Source: Gammaproteobacteria bacterium | Lineage (GTDB): Bacteria > Pseudomonadota > Gammaproteobacteria > DSM-16500 | Assembly (NCBI GenBank): GCA_014132615.1 | Contig: BMAH01000057.1 | Span: 1-43,416 of the forward strand | Direction: 5' to 3' | DNA length: 43,416 bases | Part shown: positions 25,742-34,051 of the stretch, in pieces | Layout of the letters: each line of letters opens with the position of its first letter | Position numbering within the stretch: position 1 is the first letter of the stretch | Position numbers and translations under genes: made by a program | The notes under the pieces: model-generated | Database searches by the model: none | Seen by the model: the letters and a program-made list of their open reading frames with translations, nothing else | Told to the model about the DNA's origin: nothing

Positions 25742-26085
25742 GATTTACTCTTATAGGTTTATTTTTGGACAGCATCTAAATTAGCTGGGCAATATAGCAT
25801 AGATTTTGAGGTGGGGGTAAATATTCCCTCCGTATAGAGCAAAAACATTGAATAAATTCAAACCTATCTTGCTTTTGTCCCTTCTTCCACCCGCAGAATG
25901 CAAAAAGATCACCGCTATTTGTTGTGGGAGAAGGTTAGGATGAGGGGGAACTTCGATTTTCTTTTTTACCGTCTTACTAGTACTATGCCTGCCCTCACCC
26001 CAACCCTCTCCCATACTCACTGTTTGAGCCTTTCTCATCTCAGTGGGTGGGAGAGGGAGCTAGAGCAAAAAGCAATTAACGTAAA
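25742..26085. other. 344-base intergenic region between cpoB and queE
   Basis: No gene is supported here. It holds an imperfect inverted repeat of the CCCTCACCCCAACCCTCTCCC family (25925-25945 and 25992-26012) and a further GGGAGAGGG (26049-26057). The rest is low-complexity sequence. A short open frame across the repeat encodes a repeat-derived peptide and is not credible. Confidence 0.6.
25925..26012. repeat. Inverted repeat of the CCCTCACCC-AACCCTCTCCC family
   Basis: GGGAGAAGGTTAGGATGAGGG (21 bases at 25925-25945) faces 25992-26012, which matches its reverse complement at 18 of 21 positions; the three differences keep G-U pairing in one RNA strand. Similar C-rich intergenic palindromes are scattered through many proteobacterial genomes. 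It lies downstream of cpoB and may help end the tol-pal transcript. Confidence 0.6.
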
Positions 26086-27042
26086 CTAGTTACCCGCAGA
26101 TTTAATTTCTTTCAAATGCTCAGTCGCAACTCTTGCAGAAGCACTGCCTGGGTAGCGGTTAATCACCTTCTTGAAAGCCGCTTTTGCATCAGTCCATTTA
26201 GATTGTGCTGCAAAAATTAAGCCTACTTTTAGCTGTGCATCTGAGACTCTTGGGCTGTCAGGATAAGACCTTAGCACGGTGTTAAATTCCGTGAGGGCTT
26301 GATCGTTTTTACCCATAAGGCCGTATAGCTCACCTAACCAATAATGCGCGTTTGAGGCAAATTGACCGGAAGGGTATTTCTTTAACATGCCTTGTAATGT
26401 ATTGACCGCATCGTCGTAACGTTTGGCTTTAATTAAATTATAGGCAGTTTGATAAATTTGCTGTTCTTCAGCCACGTTGGGTTGGTCAGCAGAGGTCGCA
26501 GCATCAGCTGTTTGCTGAGGTGCATTGGGTGCTGGGGTTTTTGCAGGTTTGCTTGCAGATTTGACAGCACTGTCTGCATTTGGTGGCGTATTGCTAACCG
26601 CAGCTGCAGGTGCAACAGGTTTAGCAGCGCCAGTTTGCGATAACCGCTTATCGATATCTGCGTATTGAGTTTTTACTTGTTCTTGCAATTGCTGTAATTG
26701 GTGAGTCAATTGCTCTACCTGACCCCTCAAACTTTGCACTTGTTGCTGCAAAGAATCGATACGAGGAGACGTATCACCGTTTTGCATATTGTTAATTTGC
26801 TGTTCCATGCGGCGCAAACGCTGATCGACACCGCCTGCTGCAGCAGGGTGATTTGGCACATAAGCACCTTCTTGACCTGGGGGTGGTGGAGGCGGTAGGT
26901 CTTGATAAGAAGGTTCAGCTTCAAATTGTTGTTGCATATTATCTGCATCGTAAACGGGTGCAGATTCTGCATAAGAGGTGGAAGCGGCGCCTAGTAGCAC
27001 CGCTATACCAATACCACACACTGATCGTATGAGAGTATGCAT
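26086..27042 (-). CDS. cpoB: Cell-division coordinator CpoB (YbgF)
   Basis: CpoB is a periplasmic protein linking the Tol-Pal system to peptidoglycan synthesis by PBP1B at the division site. The 318 residues show a signal peptide (cut near STSYA-ES at 25/26), a Pro-rich stretch (PPPPPPG), a trimerising Gln-rich coiled coil at about 74-135 (RLRRMEQQINNMQNG then QQQVQSLRGQVEQLTHQLQ), an Ala/Pro linker, and C-terminal TPR repeats at 190-315 (YQTAYNLIKAKRYDDAVNTL and GDYPDSPRVSDAQLKVG-like units). Start ATG 27040-27042, six bases after pal. Confidence 0.95.
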   Translation of the reverse strand: MHTLIRSVCGIGIAVLLGAASTSYAESAPVYDADNMQQQFEAEPSYQDLPPPPPPGQEGAYVPNHPAAAGGVDQRLRRMEQQINNMQNGDTSPRIDSLQQQVQSLRGQVEQLTHQLQQLQEQVKTQYADIDKRLSQTGAAKPVAPAAAVSNTPPNADSAVKSASKPAKTPAPNAPQQTADAATSADQPNVAEEQQIYQTAYNLIKAKRYDDAVNTLQGMLKKYPSGQFASNAHYWLGELYGLMGKNDQALTEFNTVLRSYPDSPRVSDAQLKVGLIFAAQSKWTDAKAAFKKVINRYPGSASARVATEHLKEIKSAGN

Positions 27043-27048
27043 AAGTGA

Positions 27049-27585
27049 TTATCGTTGTAAGTAAACAAGGACAACACGACGATCTAATTGATAGTCAGAT
27101 TCGCTATGACCAGGTGCCGCTAATTTTTCTGCACCATAGCTTACGATACGAATTTGACTTGGGTTGACGCCTTTTGCAGTTAACATATCAGCCACTGCTC
27201 TTGCACGGCGTTCACCTAAACCAATATTGTATTCACGGCTGCCGCGAGGGTCAGTGTGACCTTCTAACATGACCTTTGCATTAGGATGGGCACTTAAATA
27301 ATTCGCATTGGCATCAATGGCAGGTCTATCGTCGCTATGCACGACATTGCTATCGTAATCGAAATAGTAAACGCGTTTAGAGAGCAATTGACCACGACTA
27401 CTCGCTTGATCACCAAAACCCGATTCTTCACCTAATCCTGAAGATTGTGCATCACTGTTATAGGCAGCATTAGCATCGCTCACCGCAGAATCATCGCCTG
27501 CACGTGATTTATGTGCAGAACAAGCAGCTAAACCAATTAAGCTCGCACTGACTACAAGAATTTTAATCCACTTAGTTAATTTCAT
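27049..27585 (-). CDS. pal: Peptidoglycan-associated lipoprotein Pal
   Basis: Pal is an outer-membrane lipoprotein that binds peptidoglycan and pulls the outer membrane in during division. The 178 residues have a lipoprotein signal with lipobox LAAC (Cys22), a Ser/Ala/Asp-rich linker, and an OmpA-like domain at 70-178 with VYYFDYDSNVVHSDDRPAID, LEGHTDPRGSREYN and GERRARAVADMLTAKGV. Those segments hold the Asp and Arg that bind diaminopimelate. Start ATG has GGGGGAG upstream. It follows tolB by 83 bases and has its own promoter candidate. Confidence 0.97.
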   Translation of the reverse strand: MKLTKWIKILVVSASLIGLAACSAHKSRAGDDSAVSDANAAYNSDAQSSGLGEESGFGDQASSRGQLLSKRVYYFDYDSNVVHSDDRPAIDANANYLSAHPNAKVMLEGHTDPRGSREYNIGLGERRARAVADMLTAKGVNPSQIRIVSYGAEKLAAPGHSESDYQLDRRVVLVYLQR

Positions 27586-27632
27586 GTCTCCCCCTGATTA
27601 TGCTTACCTAAATTTGAATAAATTAATAAAAA

Positions 27633-27660
27633 AGTATACCCCGAAATTATGCGTTAGCAA
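27633..27660 (-). promoter_or_regulatory. Candidate promoter of pal-cpoB
   Basis: On the minus strand TTGCTA (27655-27660) and TATACT (27633-27638) are separated by 16 bases, 48 bases upstream of the pal ATG. A promoter here would let pal and cpoB be made in excess of the tol genes, as is usual for the abundant Pal. Confidence 0.45.
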
Positions 27661-27668
27661 GGTGGCAC

Positions 27669-28970
27669 TTACCCTAAGAAGGGTGACCATGCAGGATCTT
27701 GGGCTTCGCCATTACGTGCGGGTAAACGCACTTGCACACTACCGTCTGCAGAAACCATGGCTAATACATTACGATTACCCGCAAAGGTATCGTATAAAAT
27801 CATGCTATTGTTTGGCGCTATGCTGGGCGAAGCGCTATCAAGCGCTTTACCAGATAGCACTTTAGTTGTGCCGTTATCTAAATCTAAAATCGCAATACTG
27901 TAGACGCCTGATGCTTTGTGTATCATAGCAACGTGTCTGCCGTCACTAGTGTAAGAGGCTCTAGCGTTATAATCACCGTCAAATGAAATACGATTTACAG
28001 CATTGGAACCCAAATTAACTTGATAAATTTGTGGACCACCACCGCGAGTGGAGGTGAAAAGTAGTGATTTACCATCAGGTGACCAAGAAGGTTCCGTATT
28101 AATGTAATAATCGTTAGTGAGTTGGGTTAATTGTTTTGAAGCAATATCCATCACGTAAATATTAGGTGAACCCGATTTTGATAAAACCAAGGCTAACTTT
28201 CTACCATCCGGTGACCAAGCAGGCGCGCCATTAATGCCTGGAAATTCGCTTAATAAGCGTCTACCGCCTGAAGCTACGTCTTGGATGTAAATGCTGGCTT
28301 TACGGTTTTCAAATGAAACGTAGGCGATTTGTTTACCGTTTGGCGACCAATCGGGTGACATAATGGGTTCTGGTGAATTTAACAGAGGACGTGGATTGTA
28401 TCCATCTTGGTCAGAAACTTCCAAAATGTATCTGGCTTGACCCTGAGCAGGACGCTGTACTACTACGTAAGCAATCTTTGTAGAAAAGACGCCTCGTATC
28501 CCTGTAATTTCTTCATAGACTAAATCGCTAATATGATGAGCAGCGCTGCGTAATTCTTTACCGGAAACGGTATAACTACGATTTAAAACTTGGCTGCCTT
28601 TACTCTCGTATAAATTCACCAATTCAAAATTAATTTTATATTTATCGTCACCCACGGGTGTAATTTTACCGACGACGACATTATCTGTGCCTAAGTGTTT
28701 AAAGTATTCAGAAGAAACGGCGCTCGCGGAATTGGGAAATTCATTTAAAGCGTTGCGACCGTAGACTTTAAAACGACCACTATTTTGCAAATCTTGGGAA
28801 ATCACGCCTGACACATCTTGAGGTAATCCGTCAGATCCTGAAAATGGGACAACAGCAATAGGAATAGCGCCTGCTACACCTTGGGTTAACTCCATGTTTA
28901 ATATTGCTTGAGCTGAATAAGGAAGAATAAGTGTGGCAATCAAAAAAATAAGACTAATTAATTTACGCAT
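27669..28970 (-). CDS. tolB: Tol-Pal translocation protein TolB
   Basis: TolB is a soluble periplasmic protein that binds Pal and is released through TolA. The 433 residues have a signal peptide (MRKLISLIFLIATLILPYSAQA), an N-terminal alpha/beta domain (about 23-160) and a six-bladed beta-propeller with repeated blades such as SPDWSPNGKQIAYVSFE, APAWSPDGRKLALVLS and EPSWSPDGKSLLFTSTR. Start ATG 28968-28970 has GGAGAG upstream, placed in the loop of a small hairpin. It is preceded by an unexpected GGDEF/EAL gene rather than directly by tolA. Confidence 0.97.
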   Translation of the reverse strand: MRKLISLIFLIATLILPYSAQAILNMELTQGVAGAIPIAVVPFSGSDGLPQDVSGVISQDLQNSGRFKVYGRNALNEFPNSASAVSSEYFKHLGTDNVVVGKITPVGDDKYKINFELVNLYESKGSQVLNRSYTVSGKELRSAAHHISDLVYEEITGIRGVFSTKIAYVVVQRPAQGQARYILEVSDQDGYNPRPLLNSPEPIMSPDWSPNGKQIAYVSFENRKASIYIQDVASGGRRLLSEFPGINGAPAWSPDGRKLALVLSKSGSPNIYVMDIASKQLTQLTNDYYINTEPSWSPDGKSLLFTSTRGGGPQIYQVNLGSNAVNRISFDGDYNARASYTSDGRHVAMIHKASGVYSIAILDLDNGTTKVLSGKALDSASPSIAPNNSMILYDTFAGNRNVLAMVSADGSVQVRLPARNGEAQDPAWSPFLG

Positions 28971-28987
28971 AATGCGCTCTCCGCATT
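28971..28987 (-). promoter_or_regulatory. Hairpin presenting the tolB Shine-Dalgarno in its loop
   Basis: On the minus strand AATGCG (28982-28987) pairs with CGCATT (28971-28976); the loop GAGAG holds most of the ribosome-binding site and the ATG follows directly. It could tune tolB translation, but a 6-bp stem may be chance. Confidence 0.3.
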
Positions 28988-29003
28988 GTCATATTGTGAG
29001 AAA

Positions 29004-29012
29004 TTTATACCA
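29004..29012 (-). promoter_or_regulatory. Extended -10 promoter candidate of tolB
   Basis: On the minus strand TGGTATAAA is an extended -10 element, 33 bases upstream of the tolB ATG. The -35 region is poor. It would give tolB a transcript independent of the tolQRA genes and the EAL gene. Confidence 0.4.
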
Positions 29013-29045
29013 TATCTTTTAAAAATAGACCATGAATTATGCTAT

Positions 29046-30530
29046 CTATTGCGTTAAAAGCACTAGCTTTTCAGCTACCTCTTGCTGAGTTAACGCAGGA
29101 CTTAAGGCATCCCCTTGCATCAGTGTGCATCCAATTTCTTTAAGCTTAGTTAGTTGACCTTCTTTTTGCACACCTTGCACTATCAATTCAATGCCAACGT
29201 CTTTAGCAAAAGTGATAATGGATTTTAACAAGGTAATAGTTCGCGGATTGGTTTCTACATCAGAAATTAAAGTCGCATCTAATTTAATATATTGAATAGA
29301 GAAATCTTTTAAGTAAGTCAGCGAAATATTATTAGTACCAAAATCACTTAAAGCAATATTCATACGCAAATATTCAAGCATGTTAAACGCTTTCTCTAAC
29401 ACGTCTTTACTTAATTCATTCTTTTCACTTTTAATTTCTAATAATAAATTAGCACTATTAAAATTTAATTCTTGCAACACCTGCGAAATACGATAAATAA
29501 AATTGGTATTTTCTAATTGTTTGAGACAAAGAGGTACGGCTAATAAGGTGGGTTTAAATCCGCGTAATTGCCAAGTGAGATAATGTTCGCAAGCCTTTTT
29601 TAACCACCACTCGGTAATGGCATTCATCCTGCGTTGACGGCTAGCTAAAGTAAATAATTCTTGCGGCTTAATTAAACCTAGATCAGGATGTTGCCAATAC
29701 AATAATGCATCCATGCCAATAATTTCTTGCGTCACTACATTCACAATAGGTTGGTAATATAAAACAAATTCATTAAAGATAGTATCGCGGCCAATGTGTG
29801 TGTTTAATGCTAATTCACGCTGACTTTCTGCATGCAAGCGTTCTTGATAAAATTGATAAAGATGATGGCCTTTTTCTTTAGCTAAATGCAGCGCATGATC
29901 TGCATTACGCAATAAAGTTGAAGTATCTAACCCATCAGCAGGATAAACTGCAATGCCTATGCAAGCAGTAATAAATAACTCTTGATCCTTGATTAAAAAA
30001 GGTTGAGTTAAAGTTTGCAACATACGCTGAGCAACGACAGCCGCTGCTTCAGGTTTATTTAATTGAGTAAGGGATACAGCAAACGTATCTTTGCTAAATC
30101 GGCTTATGCTATCTACTTGTCTTATGCAAGATTGCAAGCGTCTTCCTACTTCTGCTAATAACATATCGCCAATTTCATAGCTTAATGCATCATTAATCAC
30201 TTTAAAGTCATCGATATCAACAAACATCAGACCTAAAGTAAGTTGATAACGTTCACATTCTTTAATACTTTGATGCAATCTATCTTCAAACAATTGCCAA
30301 CCGAGTAATTCAGTAACAGGATCAGACATGGTACGTTGCAGCTTTAATCCTGTTTCTGCTAATTCTTGCTGCAATCGTTCGCCTGCCGCATTTTCTTTTT
30401 TTAATTCTGCTTTGACTAAGCGTACTGATTTTTCTAGCGAGGCAATTTTTCTTGCATTTCTAATAAAATCGTAAATAAGTGCCATTACGATTACCGTAAT
30501 AACACTTATAAAAAATAGTAATCCCGTCAT
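29046..30530 (-). CDS. Membrane-bound degenerate GGDEF-EAL protein
   Basis: The 494 residues have one N-terminal membrane helix (4-23), a short coiled coil (30-65), a GGDEF domain (about 70-230) and an EAL domain (about 250-490). GGDEF enzymes make cyclic-di-GMP and EAL enzymes degrade it. Here both active sites are altered: the GGDEF loop reads FSKDTF at 145-150, EAL reads DAL at 274-276, the DDFG loop reads SDFG at 395-398, and the usual AEGVE reads VQGVQ at 451-455; the K-x-D of the barrel is kept (Lys416, Asp418). It is therefore probably a cyclic-di-GMP-binding or protein-binding module rather than an enzyme. It sits in the same direction between tolA (24 bases) and tolB, which ties it to the Tol-Pal system. 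Start ATG has GGAGATTATA. Confidence 0.85.
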   Translation of the reverse strand: MTGLLFFISVITVIVMALIYDFIRNARKIASLEKSVRLVKAELKKENAAGERLQQELAETGLKLQRTMSDPVTELLGWQLFEDRLHQSIKECERYQLTLGLMFVDIDDFKVINDALSYEIGDMLLAEVGRRLQSCIRQVDSISRFSKDTFAVSLTQLNKPEAAAVVAQRMLQTLTQPFLIKDQELFITACIGIAVYPADGLDTSTLLRNADHALHLAKEKGHHLYQFYQERLHAESQRELALNTHIGRDTIFNEFVLYYQPIVNVVTQEIIGMDALLYWQHPDLGLIKPQELFTLASRQRRMNAITEWWLKKACEHYLTWQLRGFKPTLLAVPLCLKQLENTNFIYRISQVLQELNFNSANLLLEIKSEKNELSKDVLEKAFNMLEYLRMNIALSDFGTNNISLTYLKDFSIQYIKLDATLISDVETNPRTITLLKSIITFAKDVGIELIVQGVQKEGQLTKLKEIGCTLMQGDALSPALTQQEVAEKLVLLTQ

Positions 30531-30554
30531 TATAATCTCCTGTTATTTAACGCA

Positions 30555-31388
30555 TTACCCTATGCCGTTTCCAACTACGTTTTCCGGTTTTACCTTTAAT
30601 ACGAATTGTCTAAATGGCTCAAAGCCCTCTCCCTTGGGCACGGGTAATGGTGATGCTTTCAGTACAGCTGCGCGCGCTGAGCTATCTAGAGCGGGATCAC
30701 CACTACTTTTTGTAACTTGAACATCTAGCACCATGCCGCCTGGGCTAAGACGTATCATCAATAAGCAATACAATTTTTTATTCGCTTGCGGGGGCACTAG
30801 CCAATGTTCACTAATGGCTTGTATGATTAAGGCTTGATACTTATTAACCACGCCTTGCGCTTCACGTAATTGCTTGCCTTTTAATTTAATATCTTCATCT
30901 AACATTTGCTGACGTAACGACTTCTCAGCTTGTTCTTTTAATGATTTAGCAAAATCTTTTTTTAATTTCTCTTGTTTAATTTTCTTTTTTGTATCCGCTT
31001 GTTTTTTCAAATCTGACAATAATTCTTTTGCTAATAATTCTTGGCGCTTTTTCTCTGCTAGCACTTTTTCTTTGGCTAATTTCTTTTTCATGTCATTAAG
31101 CGCAATGACATCTTCTTTAGGTTCTGGTTTTGCTGCTTCAACTTTAGGTTTTTCCACGGGTTTTTCTGTTGGTTTTTCAACCGGAGGCGGAGGGGAAGCT
31201 ATTTTTTGAGGAATGATTTTACTTTTGGTCGTATCACCCAGAATGACAGCACTAATCACATCATTCTTATTCGTATTTTCTACTACAACCATAGGTGCAG
31301 AGAATTCCACGCTCAGCACCAACACGATTAAAATCAGCGCGTGAAAAAAGAGAGAAAGGAAAATATATTTTTTTTTCATCGCCTGCAA
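30555..31388 (-). CDS. tolA: Tol-Pal protein TolA
   Basis: TolA is the inner-membrane anchored rod that transmits the TolQR motor force to TolB and Pal. The 277 residues have a membrane helix at 8-27 with the FHALIL motif that contacts TolQ, a Pro/Lys/Glu-rich stretch (PPPPVEKPTEKPVEKPKVE), a long charged helical domain (95-185), and a TolA/TonB C-terminal domain (190-265) with LSPGGMVLDVQVTKSSGDPALD and ARAAVLKASPLPVP. The domain II rod is shorter than in E. coli. Start: a TTG at 31388 with GAGGT upstream, or the ATG three codons later at 31379. Confidence 0.93.
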   Translation of the reverse strand: MQAMKKKYIFLSLFFHALILIVLVLSVEFSAPMVVVENTNKNDVISAVILGDTTKSKIIPQKIASPPPPVEKPTEKPVEKPKVEAAKPEPKEDVIALNDMKKKLAKEKVLAEKKRQELLAKELLSDLKKQADTKKKIKQEKLKKDFAKSLKEQAEKSLRQQMLDEDIKLKGKQLREAQGVVNKYQALIIQAISEHWLVPPQANKKLYCLLMIRLSPGGMVLDVQVTKSSGDPALDSSARAAVLKASPLPVPKGEGFEPFRQFVLKVKPENVVGNGIG

Positions 31389-31397
31389 TTGATTACC

Positions 31398-31862
31398 TCA
31401 ACTTTTTTGGGTAACTCCAGTGTTATCAACCGCTGCGGGTTGCGTAATTAATCCTACACTTTTTGCTCCAGCTTGCTGCAATAAAGCCATCGCTTCCATT
31501 ACTTTTCCGTAATTCGCATTTTTATCACCACGTACTAACACGGGTCTTTCAGAAGGAGAAGGCCCTGCTAATTGTTGTTGCACTAAATGACTTAAGGTAC
31601 GCGCAGTGATAGGCTGACTAGGTTTATCTGCCAAATTAAAATAGAAATTACCTGCTTGATCAACTGTCACTACTAATGGCTCTTTTTGTTGATCAGATAT
31701 TGCTTTTGCTTCTGTTTTAGGTAAATCCACTTTTACCCCTTGCGTTAGCAAAGGGGTAGTAATCATAAAAATCACTAATAAGACCAACATGACATCAATA
31801 AAAGGAACAACATTAATGTCTGCGATAGGACGACGTGAACCAGGTTGATGCATGTGGGCCAT
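31398..31862 (-). CDS. tolR: Tol-Pal protein TolR
   Basis: TolR is the peptidoglycan-binding stator partner in the proton-driven TolQR motor. The 154 residues have one membrane helix with NVVPFIDVMLVLLVIFMIT at 18-36; Asp23 is the proton-carrying residue. The periplasmic domain contains VLVRGDKNANYGKVMEAMALL. Start ATG 31860-31862, two bases after tolQ, and followed nine bases later by tolA. Confidence 0.96.
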   Translation of the reverse strand: MAHMHQPGSRRPIADINVVPFIDVMLVLLVIFMITTPLLTQGVKVDLPKTEAKAISDQQKEPLVVTVDQAGNFYFNLADKPSQPITARTLSHLVQQQLAGPSPSERPVLVRGDKNANYGKVMEAMALLQQAGAKSVGLITQPAAVDNTGVTQKS

Positions 31863-31864
31863 GA

Positions 31865-32572
31865 TTATTCTACCGTCTGTAATTGCGCAGCAGGCGCAGG
31901 ATTATGTTGAGATTGGCGAATTAAAATATTCGTTAACTCTTCTTGAAAAGCATCAAAACGATTCATTAAACGGCCAATATCATTGGTATAACGGTTATAA
32001 GCAATAACAGCAGGAATAGCAGCAAATAACCCTAAGGCAGTTGCAATTAACGCTTCAGCAATGCCTGGTGCTACCATGGAAATGGTTGCTTGCTGAACAT
32101 TCGCTAATGCACGAAAAGCTTGCATAATACCCCAAACAGTACCAAAAAGTCCGACGTAGGGACTGGTTGATCCAACAATAGCTAAGAAGGATAAATGGGT
32201 TTCTAATTTATCTTGTTCACGCATTTGTGCAACACGCATAGCACGTTGCGTATTTTCCATCACTAATTCTAATGTGGCGCCAGCTTGACGACGAAAACGT
32301 AAAAACTCTTTAAACCCAGCATGAAAAATGGCTTCTACGCCTTCTATTTCATCTCTATGCCTGCCTTCTGAATAAAGGCGGGATAAGTCTTCACCTGACC
32401 AAAATATTTTTTCGAATTTTTTATCAGCCTTCCAAATGTCTTGTAAATAAAATTTACGTTGCAAAATATAAGCCCAAGAAAAGACGGAGGCGCTAGCTAA
32501 AATGATCATGACACATTTTACGACTAAGCTCGCATTTAAAAAATAATTCAATAAACTGGCATCATAATTCAC
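31865..32572 (-). CDS. tolQ: Tol-Pal protein TolQ
   Basis: TolQ is the five-subunit proton channel of the Tol motor, related to ExbB and MotA. The 235 residues have three membrane helices (about 15-37, 138-160 and 172-195) with the conserved GLFGTVWGIMQAF and AEALIATALGLFAAIPAVIAYN segments. The start is GTG (32570-32572), overlapping the ybgC TGA in a GTGA junction, so translation is coupled. It leads the ybgC-tolQRA order found across proteobacteria. Confidence 0.96.
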   Translation of the reverse strand: MNYDASLLNYFLNASLVVKCVMIILASASVFSWAYILQRKFYLQDIWKADKKFEKIFWSGEDLSRLYSEGRHRDEIEGVEAIFHAGFKEFLRFRRQAGATLELVMENTQRAMRVAQMREQDKLETHLSFLAIVGSTSPYVGLFGTVWGIMQAFRALANVQQATISMVAPGIAEALIATALGLFAAIPAVIAYNRYTNDIGRLMNRFDAFQEELTNILIRQSQHNPAPAAQLQTVE

Positions 32573-32982
32573 GTTAGTGATCTCCGAATCGTTGCAATAA
32601 TAGGCACATCTGGCAGTGCTCTTGGCCTAAAAGTTTTATCCACACAAGCAAGCTTAATTTCTGCTTTGCATAATATCTTATCGTTAGAGCTGGCATCTCG
32701 CAAATGCTGATCAAAAATAATACTGGCCTTGCCTATCGATTTGATAGTGGTTACTACTTCTATTGTCTGGTGTAGATAGGCTGGCTTTAAGAACTCTATA
32801 TTGGCATAACGTAGGGGAAAATAAATACCCTCTTTGCGTTGTTCTTCTATGCCAAAGCCTAGCAAAGCAAACCATTCAGATCTGGCTCTTTCCATGAAGT
32901 TGAGGTAATTACTGTGATAAACAACCCCTGCAAAATCGGTATCTTCGACGTGTACACGTAAAGTATAGGTAAATAAGTTCAT
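32569..32982 (-). CDS. ybgC: Acyl-CoA thioesterase YbgC
   Basis: YbgC is a hot-dog-fold acyl-CoA or acyl-ACP thioesterase that belongs to the Tol-Pal operon and is thought to link it to phospholipid synthesis. The 137 residues have the 4-hydroxybenzoyl-CoA thioesterase signature VEDTDFAGVVYHSNYLNFME at 12-31 with the catalytic Asp16. The ATG at 32980-32982 overlaps the ruvB stop by one base (TAATG), and its own stop overlaps tolQ. Confidence 0.95.
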   Translation of the reverse strand: MNLFTYTLRVHVEDTDFAGVVYHSNYLNFMERARSEWFALLGFGIEEQRKEGIYFPLRYANIEFLKPAYLHQTIEVVTTIKSIGKASIIFDQHLRDASSNDKILCKAEIKLACVDKTFRPRALPDVPIIATIRRSLT

Positions 32983-34025
32983 TAAGATTCCACACCTTCA
33001 AATAAACTGGTATTAGGTGAAGTAACTTTTTCGGGCACTTTTAACCCAAAATGATGATAGGCATGATGGGTAGCAATACGACCGCGCGGAGTACGCAGCA
33101 TAAAACCTTGTTGTATGAGGAAAGGCTCTATGACGTCTTCTATGGTCCCTTTTTCCTCATTAATAAAGGCCGCTAAACTTTCTAACCCCACTGGACCGCC
33201 ATTAAACTTTTCCATTAAAGCTAATAGCAACTTTTGATCCATGACATCAAAGCCTTGGCTATCAACATTTAAAAAATTCAGGGCTTGATTGACGACTTCT
33301 TGAGTAACTTTGCCACCTGCTTTTACTTCTGCATAATCACGCACGCGTCTTAGTAAGCGATTAGCAATACGCGGTGTGCCGCGTGAGCGCCTAGCGATTT
33401 CTTCACCGCCTCTAACATCGATATTTACATTTAAAATAGCGGCAGAACGCATGACAATATGAGCAAGATCTGCTATTTGATAAAACTCTAATCGGGCAAC
33501 AATACCAAATCTATCACGTAGCGGAGAAGTTAATAAACCGGCACGCGTTGTTGCACCTACTAAGGTAAAAGGGGGTATATCAAGTTTAATGGAGCGAGCT
33601 GCTGGCCCTTCACCTATCATGATATCGATTTGATAATCTTCCATGGCAGGATATAACACCTCTTCCACCACGGGACTTAATCTATGGATTTCATCAATAA
33701 ATAACACATCGCCTGCTTGCAAATTGGTTAATAAAGCAGCGACATCCCCTGCTCGCTCAAGCACAGGGCCTGAGGTTTGCTTTAAACTTACGCCTAATTC
33801 ATTAGCAATAATATTGGCTAAAGTAGTTTTACCTAAACCAGGCGGCCCAAAGATTAATACATGATCAAGCGCATCACCACGGGCTTTGGCAGCTTTGATA
33901 AAAATATCCATTTGATCTCTAACAGAGGATTGGCCGACATAATCTTGCAAACTTTTAGGACGCAATGCTCTATCAACGGTATCATTTTCTCGTTGTTCGG
34001 GGGTAATGATTCTATCTATTTCCAT
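32982..34025 (-). CDS. ruvB: Holliday junction helicase RuvB
   Basis: RuvB is the AAA+ motor that drives branch migration of Holliday junctions together with RuvA. The 347 residues are full length, with [12 protein letters not shown] at 21-31, Walker A GPPGLGKT at 60-67, Walker [11 protein letters not shown] near 105-114, sensor GATTRAGLL, arginine-finger region LRDRFGI and the C-terminal winged-helix domain ([11 protein letters not shown]). Start ATG 34023-34025. It is separated from ruvA by a 226-base gap containing a nested palindromic element, and it overlaps ybgC by one base. Confidence 0.98.
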   Translation of the reverse strand: MEIDRIITPEQRENDTVDRALRPKSLQDYVGQSSVRDQMDIFIKAAKARGDALDHVLIFGPPGLGKTTLANIIANELGVSLKQTSGPVLERAGDVAALLTNLQAGDVLFIDEIHRLSPVVEEVLYPAMEDYQIDIMIGEGPAARSIKLDIPPFTLVGATTRAGLLTSPLRDRFGIVARLEFYQIADLAHIVMRSAAILNVNIDVRGGEEIARRSRGTPRIANRLLRRVRDYAEVKAGGKVTQEVVNQALNFLNVDSQGFDVMDQKLLLALMEKFNGGPVGLESLAAFINEEKGTIEDVIEPFLIQQGFMLRTPRGRIATHHAYHHFGLKVPEKVTSPNTSLFEGVES

Positions 34026-34051
34026 TCGTTTATCCTCTGTGTGCCGTGATA

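Noticed and set aside
25781..26089. Open frames across the cpoB-queE gap on both strands
   Set aside because: They translate the C-rich repeat and low-complexity sequence, have no credible ribosome-binding site, and give no recognisable protein.
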